Origin: Lepus europaeus
Lineage: Eukaryota; Chordata; Mammalia; Lagomorpha; Leporidae
NCBI RefSeq assembly: GCF_033115175.1
Contig: NC_084832.1
Coordinates: 14,001,342 to 14,065,341, forward strand
Length of the DNA stretch: 64,000 nucleotides
Direction: 5' to 3'
The notes under the pieces were generated by a model, which ran no database searches, had not been told where the DNA came from, and was given only the letters and a program-made list of their open reading frames with translations. Positions 32,474-41,959 of the stretch are shown here, in pieces (the stretch's first letter is position 1; each line of letters opens with the position of its first letter). The position numbers and the translations under genes are program-made.

Positions 32474-32804
32474 TCTTTTTAAAGATGTATTTATTTATTT
32501 GAAAGTCAGAGTTACACAGAGAGAGGAGAGGCAGAGAGAGAGGTATTCCATTCGCTGCTTCACTCCCCCATTGGCTGCAATGGCCAGAGCTGCGCCGATC
32601 CAAAACCAGGAGCCAGGAGCTTCCTCCGGGTCTCCCAAGCAGGTGCAGGGGCCCAAGGACTTGGACCACCTTCTACTGTTTTCCCAGGCCATAGCAGAAA
32701 GCTGGATTGGAAGTAGAACAGCCAGGTCTCAAAACGGCGCCCATATGGGATGCCAGCACCTCAGGCCAGGGTGTTAACCTGCTGCGCCACAGCGCCGGCC
32801 CCAG
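32474..32804 (-). mobile_element. CSINE, antisense, 15-bp TSD
   Basis: GGTAATAAGTTCTTT occurs at 32,459-32,473 and 32,805-32,819. The body is full length, with the head 'CTGCGCCACAGCGCCGGCCCC'. Confidence 0.97.
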
Positions 32805-32821
32805 GGTAATAAGTTCTTTAC

Positions 32822-33765
32822 AAAGGAAGATGCATAAGGGAGAGGGATTGAGGCATTAGGGATAGTGGTGCTCATAGTTTTACATGTGGTGGCCACCGGC
32901 AGCATCACCAAGGTGACCTTTGAGTCAAGAGCTACAAGTCATTGTTAGGCAGATTTCAAGTCAGCCCTGGGCCTGGTTCGAGCAGGGGCCTATCTGGCTG
33001 GAGTACAGTAAACCCGAGAAGGGCTTGGGGGAGAAGAGGACCGGCAGTGGCCCGAGGTGGACCATGCAGGTCTTCCATGGGGAGAAGCCATGGAAGGAGC
33101 CACGGAGGCTCTGAAGCCAGTGAGCGGTGTGCGGAGCTTCATTGTAACTGGATCACCTTTGAGAATAAACTCCAGGGGACCAAGAACAGAAGCAGAAAAG
33201 CTGTGTGGGAGGCCAAGGCAGTGATGCAGGAGAGAGGTACGGCGGCAATGGCGTCTTGTGGAGAGAAAGTACTAGAACCTGGATATATTTAGAAGGGAGA
33301 GCCAAATGGGTTTGCTGCCAGATCCCTCTGGGGTGTTTGCAGCCACAGGGAAAAGGCCTTGCTGCTTATGAGAAGAGAAAGGTCAGGAAAGTCTTCTAGG
33401 GGGGAAGAGCAAGAGCTGTTTTGGAAAATGAAGCTTGAGGTGCTTGTTAAAGGGTAGATGTTTAGTAAGCACTTGGATAGGGTCCAGAGTCCAGAAAGAA
33501 AGCTGCTGGAGATGTAAATTTGAAAGTCAGCAGCACTGAATATCGATCTTACCAACAATTAAATTATAGCTGTCATGGGAAGATGCTGGGACAAGAGAGG
33601 TCAGATGGGCATTGCGGGGGTGGGGGCGGAGCATGGGGATGGGCACGTGTAAGAGGCTAAACCTGCATCTCACACAGCAGGAAGTCAACGGCTGATGCTA
33701 AGTTGGAGGAAATTCCAGAAGTGGCTATATAGAAATCTCAAGAAATAACTTTTTACTGATATATT
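32822..33765. other. Unique intergenic sequence, no gene recognised
   Basis: No repeat was recognised over about 940 bp and no convincing exon. Frames near 32,920-33,400 on the plus strand have no recognisable domain. Confidence 0.4.
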
Positions 33766-33770
33766 TTTGG

Positions 33771-34015
33771 GGGGGTCACTATGGTTTGCTTAGTCCCCTA
33801 ATGGCTGTGTATTGGAAGCTTGGTCCCCAGTGTGGCAGTGCTAGGACATGGTGGGACCTTTAAGAGGCGGAGCCAATAGGTCATGGAGAGCACCAGCCTC
33901 AGAAGGGATTCATGCTGGGTTTTCGGGGGGGCCTAGTTACTTCCTGGGAAGACGGGTTGCTCGAAAAAGTGCAAGTCTGGTCTCTCCTGTCTCTGCTTCC
34001 ACACCCACCGTGGGT
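33771..34015 (+). mobile_element. MaLR-type (MST-like) LTR fragment
   Basis: 'CACTATGGTTTGCTTAGTCCCC', 'CCAGTGTGGCAGTGCTAGGACATGGTGGGACCTTTAAGAGGCGGAGCC', 'CTCAGAAGGGATTCATGCTGG' and 'GTTACTTCCTGGGAAGACGGGTTGCTCGAAAAAGTG' follow the order of sense MaLR LTRs. Confidence 0.65.
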
Positions 34016-34019
34016 GGGG

Positions 34020-34190
34020 AACGTCCAGCCTGCGGGCCGTATAAGGCCTACTCGGTCTGGCCCTACCAAGGCAACTACGGGCAGGACTCAAAATTCAATA
34101 AATCTAGGGGCTTTTTTCATAGCAACGTAAATTTATGTTAAGTGACTCAGTAATGTCAATTTTGAGGGAGAGGCAAGGAACATTCATTAC
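34020..34190 (+). mobile_element. Possible hAT-type DNA transposon fragment
   Basis: 'GTCCAGCCTGCGGGCCGTATAAGGCC', 'GTCTGGCCCTACCAAGGCA' and 'CTCAAAATTCAATAAATCTAGGGGC' resemble the 'GCGGGCCGxATAxGGCC' ends typical of some mammalian hAT non-autonomous elements. Confidence 0.35.
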
Positions 34191-34794
34191 GGGATGAACA
34201 GGACACATACAAGTACTCGATGGGACAGACACCTGTGCTTCTTCTTGGCTCCCCTCGGTCCGTCTGCCATGGTGACTCAGAGAACAGCTAGTGTCGGGCA
34301 GGCTGGGGGTGTACATGTTGCGGAAGTGTTACACATGGTGGCAAAACTACAGTGATCCAGCGATCACATGAGTCAACTTGTGATGAGATGGTTCCTGTGA
34401 CCTTGCCTCGAAGAATTGCCACTGATAATGCTGACTTCTTTGTCGACATGAATGATAACTCCAATCCAACCTGTAGCCACACATCTACCCTTAACAATCC
34501 TTATAAAAACTGAATCTCAGGTAAAGATCAACGAAATCGCTACACACAGAAAAAGACCTCAAGAGTTGATGATACGAACACTGGCCACGATCCCAGTCCA
34601 AGATTCAGGATTAGAACAGTGAGTAAACCAGAACAGTCACAGCGCTGGTGACACACACTGGATCGTCATCAAAATTTGAATGGTGTGACAGCCTACCCAT
34701 GGCAACTGAAAAGAAAAGTTGAAGCAGAGTGTCCATCTTTCCACTGGAAATGAAAAAATGAATTTTGTTGGTGGTGGTGGAAGGCAGAAAGGCA

Positions 34795-34922
34795 AGAGAT
34801 GACAAATCCCCTCCAACAGTCAACCGAATCCCAGTCATGAGGGAGGAGCCCACGTGGCCTTGAAAGGCCCCACCCCTTAATATTATCACCTTGGCAACAG
34901 AAGCCCATTCAAACCATAGCAG
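34795..34922 (-). mobile_element. MST/MLT-like MaLR LTR fragment, antisense
   Basis: 'ACCGAATCCCAGTCATGAGGGAGGAGCCC', 'GAAAGGCCCCACCCCTTAATATTATCACCTTGG' and 'TTCAAACCATAGCA' are the reverse complement of a MaLR LTR 5' half. It lies opposite in orientation to the fragment at 33,771, so the two are not a proviral LTR pair. Confidence 0.6.
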
Positions 34923-34924
34923 CA

Positions 34925-35355
34925 TCTGTATTACACCCTCTCCTGCTTTCCTCTTATCCTATAGGTTTCTCCTTTTTACTGTCCCCAGAAAGCATGACTC
35001 ATTCCTTTACTTGCTTGGGTTCTTTATACCATTTAGTTATCCTTATGACTCCCAATTTATATCTCTAGCTCTGTCTCTTGAGCTCCAAACACAGCAATCC
35101 AACTCTCTCACTGCATCTCCATTTGGAAATTATCCCAGGTCAACATCTTTCCCCACAAGCTTCCCTCTCCTCTTGTCTCCCCAACACCAACAAATCAGAC
35201 TACATAGACCCATCTGCTCAAAAATATGGGGTACAATCTTGGCCCATGCTTCTCCTTCTTCACCTGGTCAGGTGGCCCTGCTATCCTACCTTCAAACAAG
35301 CCCTGGAATCCACCCATTTCATACGTCTGTGCTGTTACTATCCTACTCTAAGCCC
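34925..35355. other. Unique pyrimidine-rich intergenic sequence
   Basis: Plus-strand CT-rich sequence. A longer open frame is present only because stop codons are rare in such composition. No gene recognised. Confidence 0.4.
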
Positions 35356-35361
35356 TGCTTA

Positions 35362-35515
35362 AGAGTGGTCCACAAGTCGGTCTGTTGCATTCACCTAAGA
35401 GCTTGCTAAAATGCATTCAATTAGGCCATACCCTGTACCTACCAAATAAGAATCGATATTTAGTAAGTCCTCAGGTGGTTCACATGCCCACATGGAAGTG
35501 CAAGAAACCCCTCTC
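35362..35515. mobile_element. MER5-like hAT-Charlie MITE remnant
   Basis: 'GTGGTCCACAAGTCGGTCTG…CATTCACCTAAGAGCTTGCTAAAATGCATTC', then 'AGGCCATACCCTGTACCTACCAAATAAGAATCGATATTTAGTAAGTCCTCAGGTGGTTC' mirror the MER5-type layout (paired 'CACCTGGGAGCTTGTTA' and 'AACAAGxTCCCAGGTGATTC' arms). Confidence 0.6.
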
Positions 35516-35519
35516 TAAA

Positions 35520-35990
35520 CCACTGCTATTTCTCCACCCGTTCTCCGTGCACCTACTCTGCTCCCTACCAGTGATTCTCCACACAGCTAACCAGATCATG
35601 TCATTCACACCCCAAAAGCCTTTCATAAAATGTATTTTCATAAAATGTATTTTCTGTAGTCTTCTTTTTATGTGCTACTGGTTTAAGATACCATTGTCCT
35701 TTGTCTAGCTTACATCTTTATTGAATCCCTTTAGGACCAAAAAAAAAAAAAAAATAGCAGCTTTAATTTTTAAACAGAACCTTAAATCAAGAGACGCTTT
35801 CATTTTGTTCTTTTTGTACAAATGTTACAATTTGCAAAAGGACGAGTTCTCAGTTCATATACTTCATATAATCGACGTGATATAAAAGTCCCTCAGTTAT
35901 GAAAGAAGCAGTTTTCTTTGGAAAACCCAATAAACTGCACTCTGACTACTCAAGAGAAACCACTTTGGATAGCTAGGATTAAATTCTGAA
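35520..35990. other. AT-rich intergenic sequence, no gene recognised
   Basis: It contains a duplicated 'TTTCATAAAATGTATTTTC' (35,622-35,653) and a 15-A run near 35,740. No exon seen. Confidence 0.45.
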
Positions 35991-35995
35991 TGTTG

Positions 35996-36329
35996 GCCGG
36001 TGCCGTGGCTCAATAGGCTAATCCTCCGCCTTGCGGCGCTGGCACACCGGGTTCTAGTCCCGGTTGGGACGCCGGATTCTTTCCCAGTTGCCCCTCTTCC
36101 AGGCCAGCTCTCTGCTATGGCCCGGGAAGGCAGTGGAGGATGGCCCAAGTGCTTGGGCCCTGCACCCCATGGGAGACCAGGAGAAGCGCCTGGCTCCTGG
36201 CTTTGGATCAGCGCGTGGCCATTGGAGGGTGAACCAACGGCAAAGGAAGACCTTTCTCTCTGTCTCTCTCTCTCTCACTGTCCACTCTGCCTGTCAAAAA
36301 AAAAAAAAAAAATTAAAAAAAAAAAAAAG
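35996..36329 (+). mobile_element. Young-type CSINE, sense
   Basis: The head 'GGCCGGTGCCGTGGCTCAATAGG' and the young features 'CCGCCTTGCGGCGCTGGCACACCGGG' and 'CACTGTCCACTCTGCCTGTC' are present. The A-tail is broken by one ATT. A ~15-bp internal deletion removes part of the 'GCGCGGTGCGC…' body region. Confidence 0.95.
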
Positions 36330-36334
36330 GCTGA

Positions 36335-37075
36335 TGGAAAGATGGAGTCAAAATGGGGGATGGAAGATCCAAAGTAGTGGGGAATCCGAGACAGCACACA
36401 ATCACTGAAAGGAGATGAGGGGTGGAGAAGATAGTCACAGATGCAGAAGGGACAAGTGAGTTCTAATAAGAAGAGGGGACTGGGGCCACTGGGTATACAT
36501 TTGTAGACACAGTGGGATGCTGAGGCAGTTCTCTGATGGCTCCTGTTCTCAGCAAAGCAGGGGAAGAAGTCATTGCTGAGGGTGACGGGGTGGGAGTGTT
36601 GGGCCAATAGAGTGGGAGGAATGACCACATGGAGTAGCAGACGTGTCTGCAGGCAGTGGTGAGGACTCCTTGGAGACCGGTGAGCTTAAATTTACAGTTG
36701 GCCAGCCCTGCAGAGAGATTTACTGCAGGTGCTCAGCTGCCCAGGGACAGGAGGCAGAAGTTGGACACGGGGTCCATTGTGGCTGGAGATTTCTCAGGAG
36801 ACATGCAAGAAAAGTACAGTGAGAACTAGAGCTTCATTGGAGTTATTGATTGTTCTGTAGGCTATGGGGCCTGGTCTGTGCTGTACTCAGGAGAGTTGTG
36901 TTTATTACTATAGGGGAAGATCTCCCCTGTCGTTACCCAAACACCATCACCTTGGCACAAAACTCCAATCCTCCTTGCCTTGGACTTATACGGATGTGAG
37001 GTGCTTTAGGAAATAGAAATGACATTTATTTTCTATATTCAGTCATTTTTCAGTTATATTATGCATCTCCGTTTC
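36335..37075. other. Unique intergenic sequence, no gene recognised
   Basis: No repeat or exon recognised. Confidence 0.4.
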
Positions 37076-37081
37076 TTTCTT

Positions 37082-37412
37082 TTTTCTTCCCCCCCCCCCC
37101 CCCACAGGCAGAGTTAGACAGTGAGAGAGAGAGACAGAGAGAAAGAGCTTCCTTCCATTGGTTCACCACCCCCCCCCCCAAATGGCCGCTACCGTCGGTG
37201 TGCTGTGCTGATCTGAAGCCAGGAGCCAGGTGCTTCTTCCTGGTCTCCCATGCAGGTGCAGGGCCCAAGCACTTGGGCCATCCTCCACTGCCTTCCCGGG
37301 CCACAGCAGAGAGCTGGTCTGGAAGAGGAGCAACTGGGACAGAACTGGCGCCCCAACCGGGACTAGAACCCAGAGTACCGGAGGATTATCCTAGTGAGCC
37401 GTGGCGCCGGCC
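37082..37412 (-). mobile_element. Young-type CSINE, antisense
   Basis: It follows a C16 homopolymer and reads 'ACAGGCAGAGTTAGACAGTGAGAG…' to the head 'GAGCCGTGGCGCCGGCC'. 'GCATCTCCGTTTC' and 'GCATCTTCATTTC' are an imperfect TSD. A second C11 run lies at 37,170-37,180. Confidence 0.93.
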
Positions 37413-37414
37413 GC

Positions 37415-37800
37415 ATCTTCATTTCATTATCATCCAGATGAGAATGTAAAGTCTCAAAAATTGAGTTCTTCGTTCAGATATTCAGTTTACAAGTAGGTTA
37501 AGGTTATGTGCACCTAATTATCAGGCTCAACAAATGATTTCAGTTAGGAAAAGTAATCATCAGGTGAGACATGGTATATAATTTTTTATAATCATAATAC
37601 TTTTTAAGATTCCTTTTTGAGAAAATAATATTTTTCTAAATATATTTGTACTAAGTTTGCCTCTTTTTTTTAATGTGGCTTATTACTGTGACTACCCTGC
37701 AAGGATTACATTTCAGGGTGCTATCTGAAAACTTATAGTTTCTACAGAAGAAATGGATTTCAACATAAAGATCATATTAGGAATGAGTAATGACAAAATC
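37415..37800. other. AT-rich intergenic sequence, no gene recognised
   Basis: No repeat or exon recognised. Confidence 0.4.
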
Positions 37801-37813
37801 AATACTATGTCTT

Positions 37814-38142
37814 GGCCAGCGCCGCGGCTCAATAGGCTAATCCTGCACCTTGCGGCGCCGGCACACCGGGTTCTAGTCCCGGTCAGGGTGCTGGATTCTG
37901 TCCCGGTTGCCCCTCTTCCAGGCCAGCTCTCTGCTGTGGCCCGGGAGTGCAGTGGAGGATGGCCCAAGTGCTTGGGCCCTGCACCCACATGGGAGACCAG
38001 GAGAAGCACCTGGCTTCTGGCTTCAGATCAGCGTGGTGCACCGGCCACGGCGGCCATTGGAGGGTGAACCAACGGCAACAAGGAAGACCTTTCTCTCTGT
38101 CTCTCTCTCTCACTGTCCACTCTGCCTATCAAAAAAAATAAT
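37814..38142 (+). mobile_element. Young-type CSINE, sense, TSD
   Basis: AATACTATGTCTT (37,801-37,813) and AATAATATGTCTC (38,143-38,155) are an imperfect TSD. The GC-rich young head 'GGCCAGCGCCGCGGCTCAATAGG' is intact. Confidence 0.95.
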
Positions 38143-38229
38143 AATAATATGTCTCAGTACAAGGAGTTAGGAAGTTGGGCAAACAAGATGGAATTTCTCA
38201 TGTGAATGTGGAAATCAGAAAACATAACT

Positions 38230-38790
38230 TCCATTATGAAGAGCCCATAACAAAATGACTGCCTGTAGCCAACCATTTAAGCTTAAATTTCATTTTACAA
38301 AAATTTAATTGAATTAAAATTTGGTTTCTTAGTAACTCTACCCACATTTATTTTTTTTAAAGATTTATTTTATTTATTTGAAAGACAGAGTTACAGAGAG
38401 AGGTGGAGCCAGAGAGAGAGAGAGCGATCTTCCATTCCGCTGGTTCATTCCCAAGATGACCATAACAGCCAGAGCTGAGCTGATCCGAAGCCAGGAGCCA
38501 GGAGCTCCTTCTGAGTCTGCCACATGGGTTCAGGGGCTGAAGGAGTTGGGCCATCTGCTATTGCTTTCCCAGGCCATAGCAGAGAGCTGGATCAGAAGAG
38601 GAGCAGCCAGGACTCAAACCAGCACCCATATGGGATGCCGGCGCTGCAGGCTGGGGCTTTAATCCTCTGTGCTACAGTGCTGGCCCCAGCCACATTTCAA
38701 GTGTTCAACAGCCAAATGTGGCTAGTGGTTCCTCTACTGGATAGGGTACAGGCTATTTCCATCATGGCAGAAAGTTCCCCTGGGCAGCTC
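38230..38790 (+). mobile_element. Ancient DNA-transposon MITE split by a CSINE
   Basis: The left piece ends '…AAAATTTGGTTTCTTAGTAACTCTACCCACATTT'. The right piece restarts 'AGCCACATTTCAAGTGTTCAACAGCCAAATGTGGCTAGTGGTTCC' and reaches 'ATTTCCATCATGGCAGAAAGTTC'. Both match one common mammalian MITE whose consensus contains 'GCTCAATAGCCACATGTGGCTAGTGGC'. The CSINE at 38,349 duplicated the 'CCACATTT' target. Confidence 0.7.
38349..38686 (-). mobile_element. CSINE, antisense, nested in a MITE
   Basis: Full length, with a T8 start, body, and the head 'CTGTGCTACAGTGCTGGCCCC'. The target duplication is 'CCCACATTTA'/'GCCACATTTC'. Confidence 0.95.
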
Positions 38791-38794
38791 TGGT

Positions 38795-39155
38795 CTGAAA
38801 TTCCAGCCTTAGCACAATTGCAATAGTGGGGCGATGTTAAGATGCTTCCAGAAGTCATCATGTAATGATAATTGTCCACTTAATCACATTGGCAACATTT
38901 CTAGAATGTATTTGCCTCTCATCTGACCTACTGAGCCAGGAATCAACTGAGCCAGCCTGGCCCTCCTGCAATCCAGGGATCTCCAGGTGATGAAGAGATG
39001 GTGTATCATAGACCCCCTCTCTTCCCTTCTCCCTTTGCTCTTCTTCCTTCCTTTTCAACTTTCTTGAGTGTCATTTCCTGATGTGGTTTTACAGAGGTAA
39101 TTGAGCTTGTCTATTTAGGGAGCCAGAAACCTGAAGACCTGATACAGTGTTTTTG
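38795..39155. other. Unique intergenic sequence, no gene recognised
   Basis: No repeat or exon recognised. Confidence 0.4.
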
Positions 39156-39159
39156 AAAT

Positions 39160-39476
39160 ATGAGAGGGGCGCGTGTTTGGAGTTGCCATTCAGATGCTGC
39201 CTGGATTGCTCACATATTATGTCAGAGTGACTGGGTTTGAGTCCTGGCTCCGCTCTCAATGTTAGCTTCTTGCTAGAGTGTACTCTGGGTGGCAGCAGTG
39301 ATGGCTCACTTATATGATGCCACTTATATGAGTCCTGAATTGAGTTTCTGGCTCCTGGTCTTGGCTTGGCTCAGCCCTGGTTGTTGTAGACATTTTGGGG
39401 AGTGAAGCAGCAGATGGAAGATCTCTCTGTCTCTGCCTTTCATATAAATGAATGAATGAACAAATAAATAAAACAT
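39160..39476 (+). mobile_element. CSINE, sense, highly diverged
   Basis: 'GTGACTGGGTTTGAGTCCTGGCTCC', 'GGTGGCAGCAGTGATGGCTCA', 'CTGGCTCCTGGTCTTGGCTTGGC' and 'GCCTTTCATATAAATGAATGAATG' keep the CSINE order. A small internal 'ACTTATATGA' duplication is present. Confidence 0.8.
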
Positions 39477-39844
39477 TACAGCAAGAGGGGAGTGGAAGAA
39501 GCTGCAGAACTCTGCAGGAGGAATACTTAAGTAAACCTAAGCAAAGATGCAAGGGGGAGCTTCTTGGAAGGGGAGGTGCTTTCCGGGAGGGTAAAGATAA
39601 AGGGTGGAGAAGAAAAGTTAGAGGAAAAGGGTGTGTGTGACTTCAAATGCTTCCAGGAGTGGATGTGGTTTGCATTAATGGAGACCCTACTAAAATCAAA
39701 CCTTTTTTTTTTTTTTAGATATTTATTTTATTTAAAAGGCAGAGTTGAGAGACAGAGAGAAAGAAATCTTTTACTACCCAAATGGTCGTAACAGCCAGGG
39801 CTGAGCCAGGCTGAAGCCAGGAGCTTCATCCGGGTCTCCCGAGT

Positions 39845-40196
39845 TGTTGCGGTGGATTCATTTCTGAGAGGAAGAGTGTGGTGGGGGCAAGAGGCGCGGA
39901 GTCACCACACAGACCCCAGGAGTTGGGTGGAAGCAGGCCTGAGGCAAGCAGCCTGCAGACTTGTTTATTTCAGTTGCTACAGCAGCTTAAATAGCCAAGG
40001 CAGCCAATCCAGTCAAGGGGCAGTTTATGCCCTAACCAATCACAGCCTGTTGCCAGGCAGTTTCCAAAGCCATCCAATCACAGCCTGTTGCCAGGCAGGC
40101 TCCGCTGTCATGTGGTTTCCGAAACCATCCAATCACAGCCTGTTGCCATGCCTGTTGCCAGTGGCCATCTTGGCATGGCCTTCTCATTCCACCACA
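39845..40196 (-). mobile_element. ERV solo LTR, antisense, 352 bp, 6-bp TSD
   Basis: Read on the minus strand, the element starts TGTGGTGGAATGAG and ends '…CCACCGCAACA', the canonical TG…CA. A 6-bp target duplication (CCGAGT at 39,839-39,844, CCGAAT at 40,197-40,202, one mismatch) fits class II (ERVK/beta-like) integration. On the minus strand the U3 carries three near-identical blocks with an inverted CCAAT box, then a TATA-like CTATTTAAG (39,986-39,994) and an AATAAA signal near 39,964. There is no internal retroviral sequence, so it is a recombined solo LTR. Family assignment to class II is inference from the TSD length. Confidence 0.9.
40036..40150 (-). repeat. Three CCAAT-box enhancer-like repeats in the LTR U3
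   Basis: The unit CCAATCACAGCCTGTTGCCA begins at 40,036, 40,074 and 40,129. A further CCAATCC lies near 40,005. On the LTR sense strand these read as inverted CCAAT boxes upstream of the TATA-like motif, a typical retroviral U3 enhancer/promoter layout (NF-Y binding expected from knowledge of the motif). Confidence 0.8.
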
Positions 40197-40369
40197 CCGA
40201 ATGGGTACAGGGGCCCAGGTACTTAGACCATGTTCTGCTTCTTTCCCAGACACATAAGCAAGGGGCTGGGTCAGAAGAAGAGCAGCCGGGACTCAAACCG
40301 GCACCCCTATGGGACACTGCCAACACAAGGCCAATTTTTTGATTGGCAGCTTTCCAATCAAAATTATTT

Positions 40370-40675
40370 GTCAAAGATTTTATTTATTTATTTGAAAGGT
40401 AGAGTTTCAGACATGAGAGGGAGAGACAGAGAGAAAGGTCTTCAATCCACTGGTTCACTCCCCAAATGGCCACAATGGCCAGAGCTGTGCCCACCTGGAG
40501 CCAGGAGCCAGGAGTGTCTTTGGATGCAGGGGCCCAAGGACTTGGGCCATCTTCTACTGCTTTCCCAGGCTATAGCAGAGAGCTGGATCGGAAGTGGAGC
40601 AGCCAGGACTCGAACCAGCGCCCATATGGGATGCCGTCACTGCAGGTAGCGGCTTTACCTGCTACGCCACAGTGC
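40370..40675 (-). mobile_element. CSINE, antisense
   Basis: Full length from 'AAAGATTTTATTTATTTATTTGAAAGG' to 'CTGCTACGCCACAGTGCTG'. Confidence 0.95.
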
Positions 40676-40815
40676 TGTGGGCCATCTTACTGCTTTCCCA
40701 GGAGCATTAGCAGGGAGCTGGATGGGAAGCAGACAGCCAAGGCTCAACCTGGCGCTCTATGGGATGCTGGCATCACAGGCAGTTGCTTAACCTGCTACCC
40801 CACAACAGCAGTCTC
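40676..40815 (-). mobile_element. Partial CSINE (5' half only), antisense, abutting the previous copy
   Basis: It starts mid-body at 'GGGCCATCTTACTGCTTTCCCAGG' with no tail, and runs through 'ATTAGCAGGGAGCTGG' to the head 'CTGCTACCCCACAACAGCAG'. It may be a tail-less remnant left when the neighbour inserted, or a partial tandem duplication. Confidence 0.85.
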
Positions 40816-40844
40816 AATAAATAGGTTTTAAAAATTAAGTTTTG

Positions 40845-41206
40845 GGGCCGGCGCTGTGGCACAGTGGGTTAACGCCCTGACCTGAAGTGCCAGCATCCCA
40901 TATGGGCAGCAGTTCTAGTCCTGGCTGTTCTTCCAATCCAGCTCTCTGCTGTGGCCTTGGATAGCAGCGGAAGATGGCCAAGTGCTTGGGCCCCTGCACC
41001 CACATGGGAGACCCGGAGGAAGCTCCTGGCTCCTGGCTTCGGATCAGTGCAGCTCCAGCTGTCGCCGTCAATTGGGGAATGAACCAGTGATGGAAGACCT
41101 CTCTCTCTCTCTCTGTCTCTCTCTCTCTGTCTCTCTCTCTCTGCCTCTCCTCTCTCTGTGTAATTCTGACTTTCAAATAAATAAATAAATCTTATTAAAA
41201 AAAAAA
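40845..41206 (+). mobile_element. CSINE, sense, intact head
   Basis: 'GGGGCCGGCGCTGTGGCACAGTGGGTTAACGCCCTG' is close to what I regard as the CSINE consensus head. The tail is 'CTTTCAAATAAATAAATAAATCTTATT' then A13. The CT region is expanded (41,100-41,150). It faces the antisense pair to its left head-to-head. Confidence 0.96.
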
Positions 41207-41249
41207 AAAGCAAAGAAATGTAAACCAAACCCACTCTGTAGGACATGGA

Positions 41250-41378
41250 GTGGTTTTTTTTTTTTTTTTTTTTTTTTTTAATTAAGTTTTACCCACAGTG
41301 GTCCAACTCACAAAGGCAGAGTAGAAGGCCGGTTACCAGGGACTGGGGAAGGGGCCTGGGCAAGGTGAGCCGGTTCTG
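41250..41378 (+). mobile_element. Poly(T) run plus a short L1 3' fragment
   Basis: A T27 homopolymer (41,253-41,279) is followed by 'AATTAAGTTTT' and then 'AAAGGCAGAGTAGAAGGCCGGTTACCAGGGACTGGGG', the L1 3' UTR phrase 'GAGTAGAATGGTGGTTACCAGGGGCTGGGG'. Confidence 0.6.
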
Positions 41379-41622
41379 AAGGCTGGCAGTGCTGTGCTGT
41401 GGTGGGTTAAGCCATCCTGATGCTGGCATCTTGTTAGAGTTCTGGCTGCTCCACTTGTGATTCAGCTCCCTGCTAATGTGCTTGGGAAGGCAGTGGGTGA
41501 TGCCAAGTACTCGGGCTGCTGCCATCCATGTGAGAGACCTGGATGGAGTTCCAGACTCCTGGCTTCAGCCTGGCCTACCCCTGGCTATTGAGGTCATATG
41601 GGGAGTGAGTCAATGGGGGGAA

Positions 41623-41669
<47 letters not shown>

Positions 41670-41735
41670 TGCCTTTCCCTGTGACTCTTTTAAATACATA
41701 TATATATATATATATATACATACATTCATAAATCT
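41379..41735 (+). mobile_element. CSINE, sense, with (CT)n and (AT)n
   Basis: The older-type body 'GGAAGGCAGTGGGTGATGCCAAGTACTCGG' is followed by (CT)n at 41,632-41,678 and (TA)n at 41,698-41,718 near the tail. Confidence 0.92.
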
Positions 41736-41959
41736 CTGAGAAAAAAGTTCTGGAGATTTTCAGTGGTGTGAATATAGTTAATGCTACAAGACTGTATACT
41801 AAAAAACAGGCAAAATGGAAAATGTTGTGCCAGTAATCCTAATAAAACCTCCTGTAGTGTTTCTGTGGTACAAGGCTTTTCTGTGGAAGAACAAGGCCCT
41901 GTCCCTGGCCTGACCTCCATGGTTGCCCTTTCTCCACTCAGCAAGCTGTGTGGGATATC

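Larger units (their letters stand above)
39706..40333 (-). mobile_element. CSINE, antisense, host of an ERV solo LTR
   Basis: The left half (to 39,844) runs from the T-rich tail through 'CAGGAGCTTCATCCGGGTCTCCCGA'. The right half resumes at 40,197 with 'CCGAATGGGTACAGGGGCCCAGGTACTTAGACC' and continues to 'GGCACCCCTATGGGACACTGCCAACAC'. The two halves fit together exactly when the LTR and one 6-bp target copy are removed. Confidence 0.95.

Noticed and set aside
33771-34922. A MaLR internal region between two LTR fragments
   Set aside because: The two fragments are in opposite orientation and the sequence between does not look like MaLR internal sequence.
40845-40920. A tRNA gene in the CSINE head
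   Set aside because: The tRNA-like promoter region is the expected head of a tRNA-derived SINE. It is degenerate and attached to the SINE body, and the same holds for the other copies.
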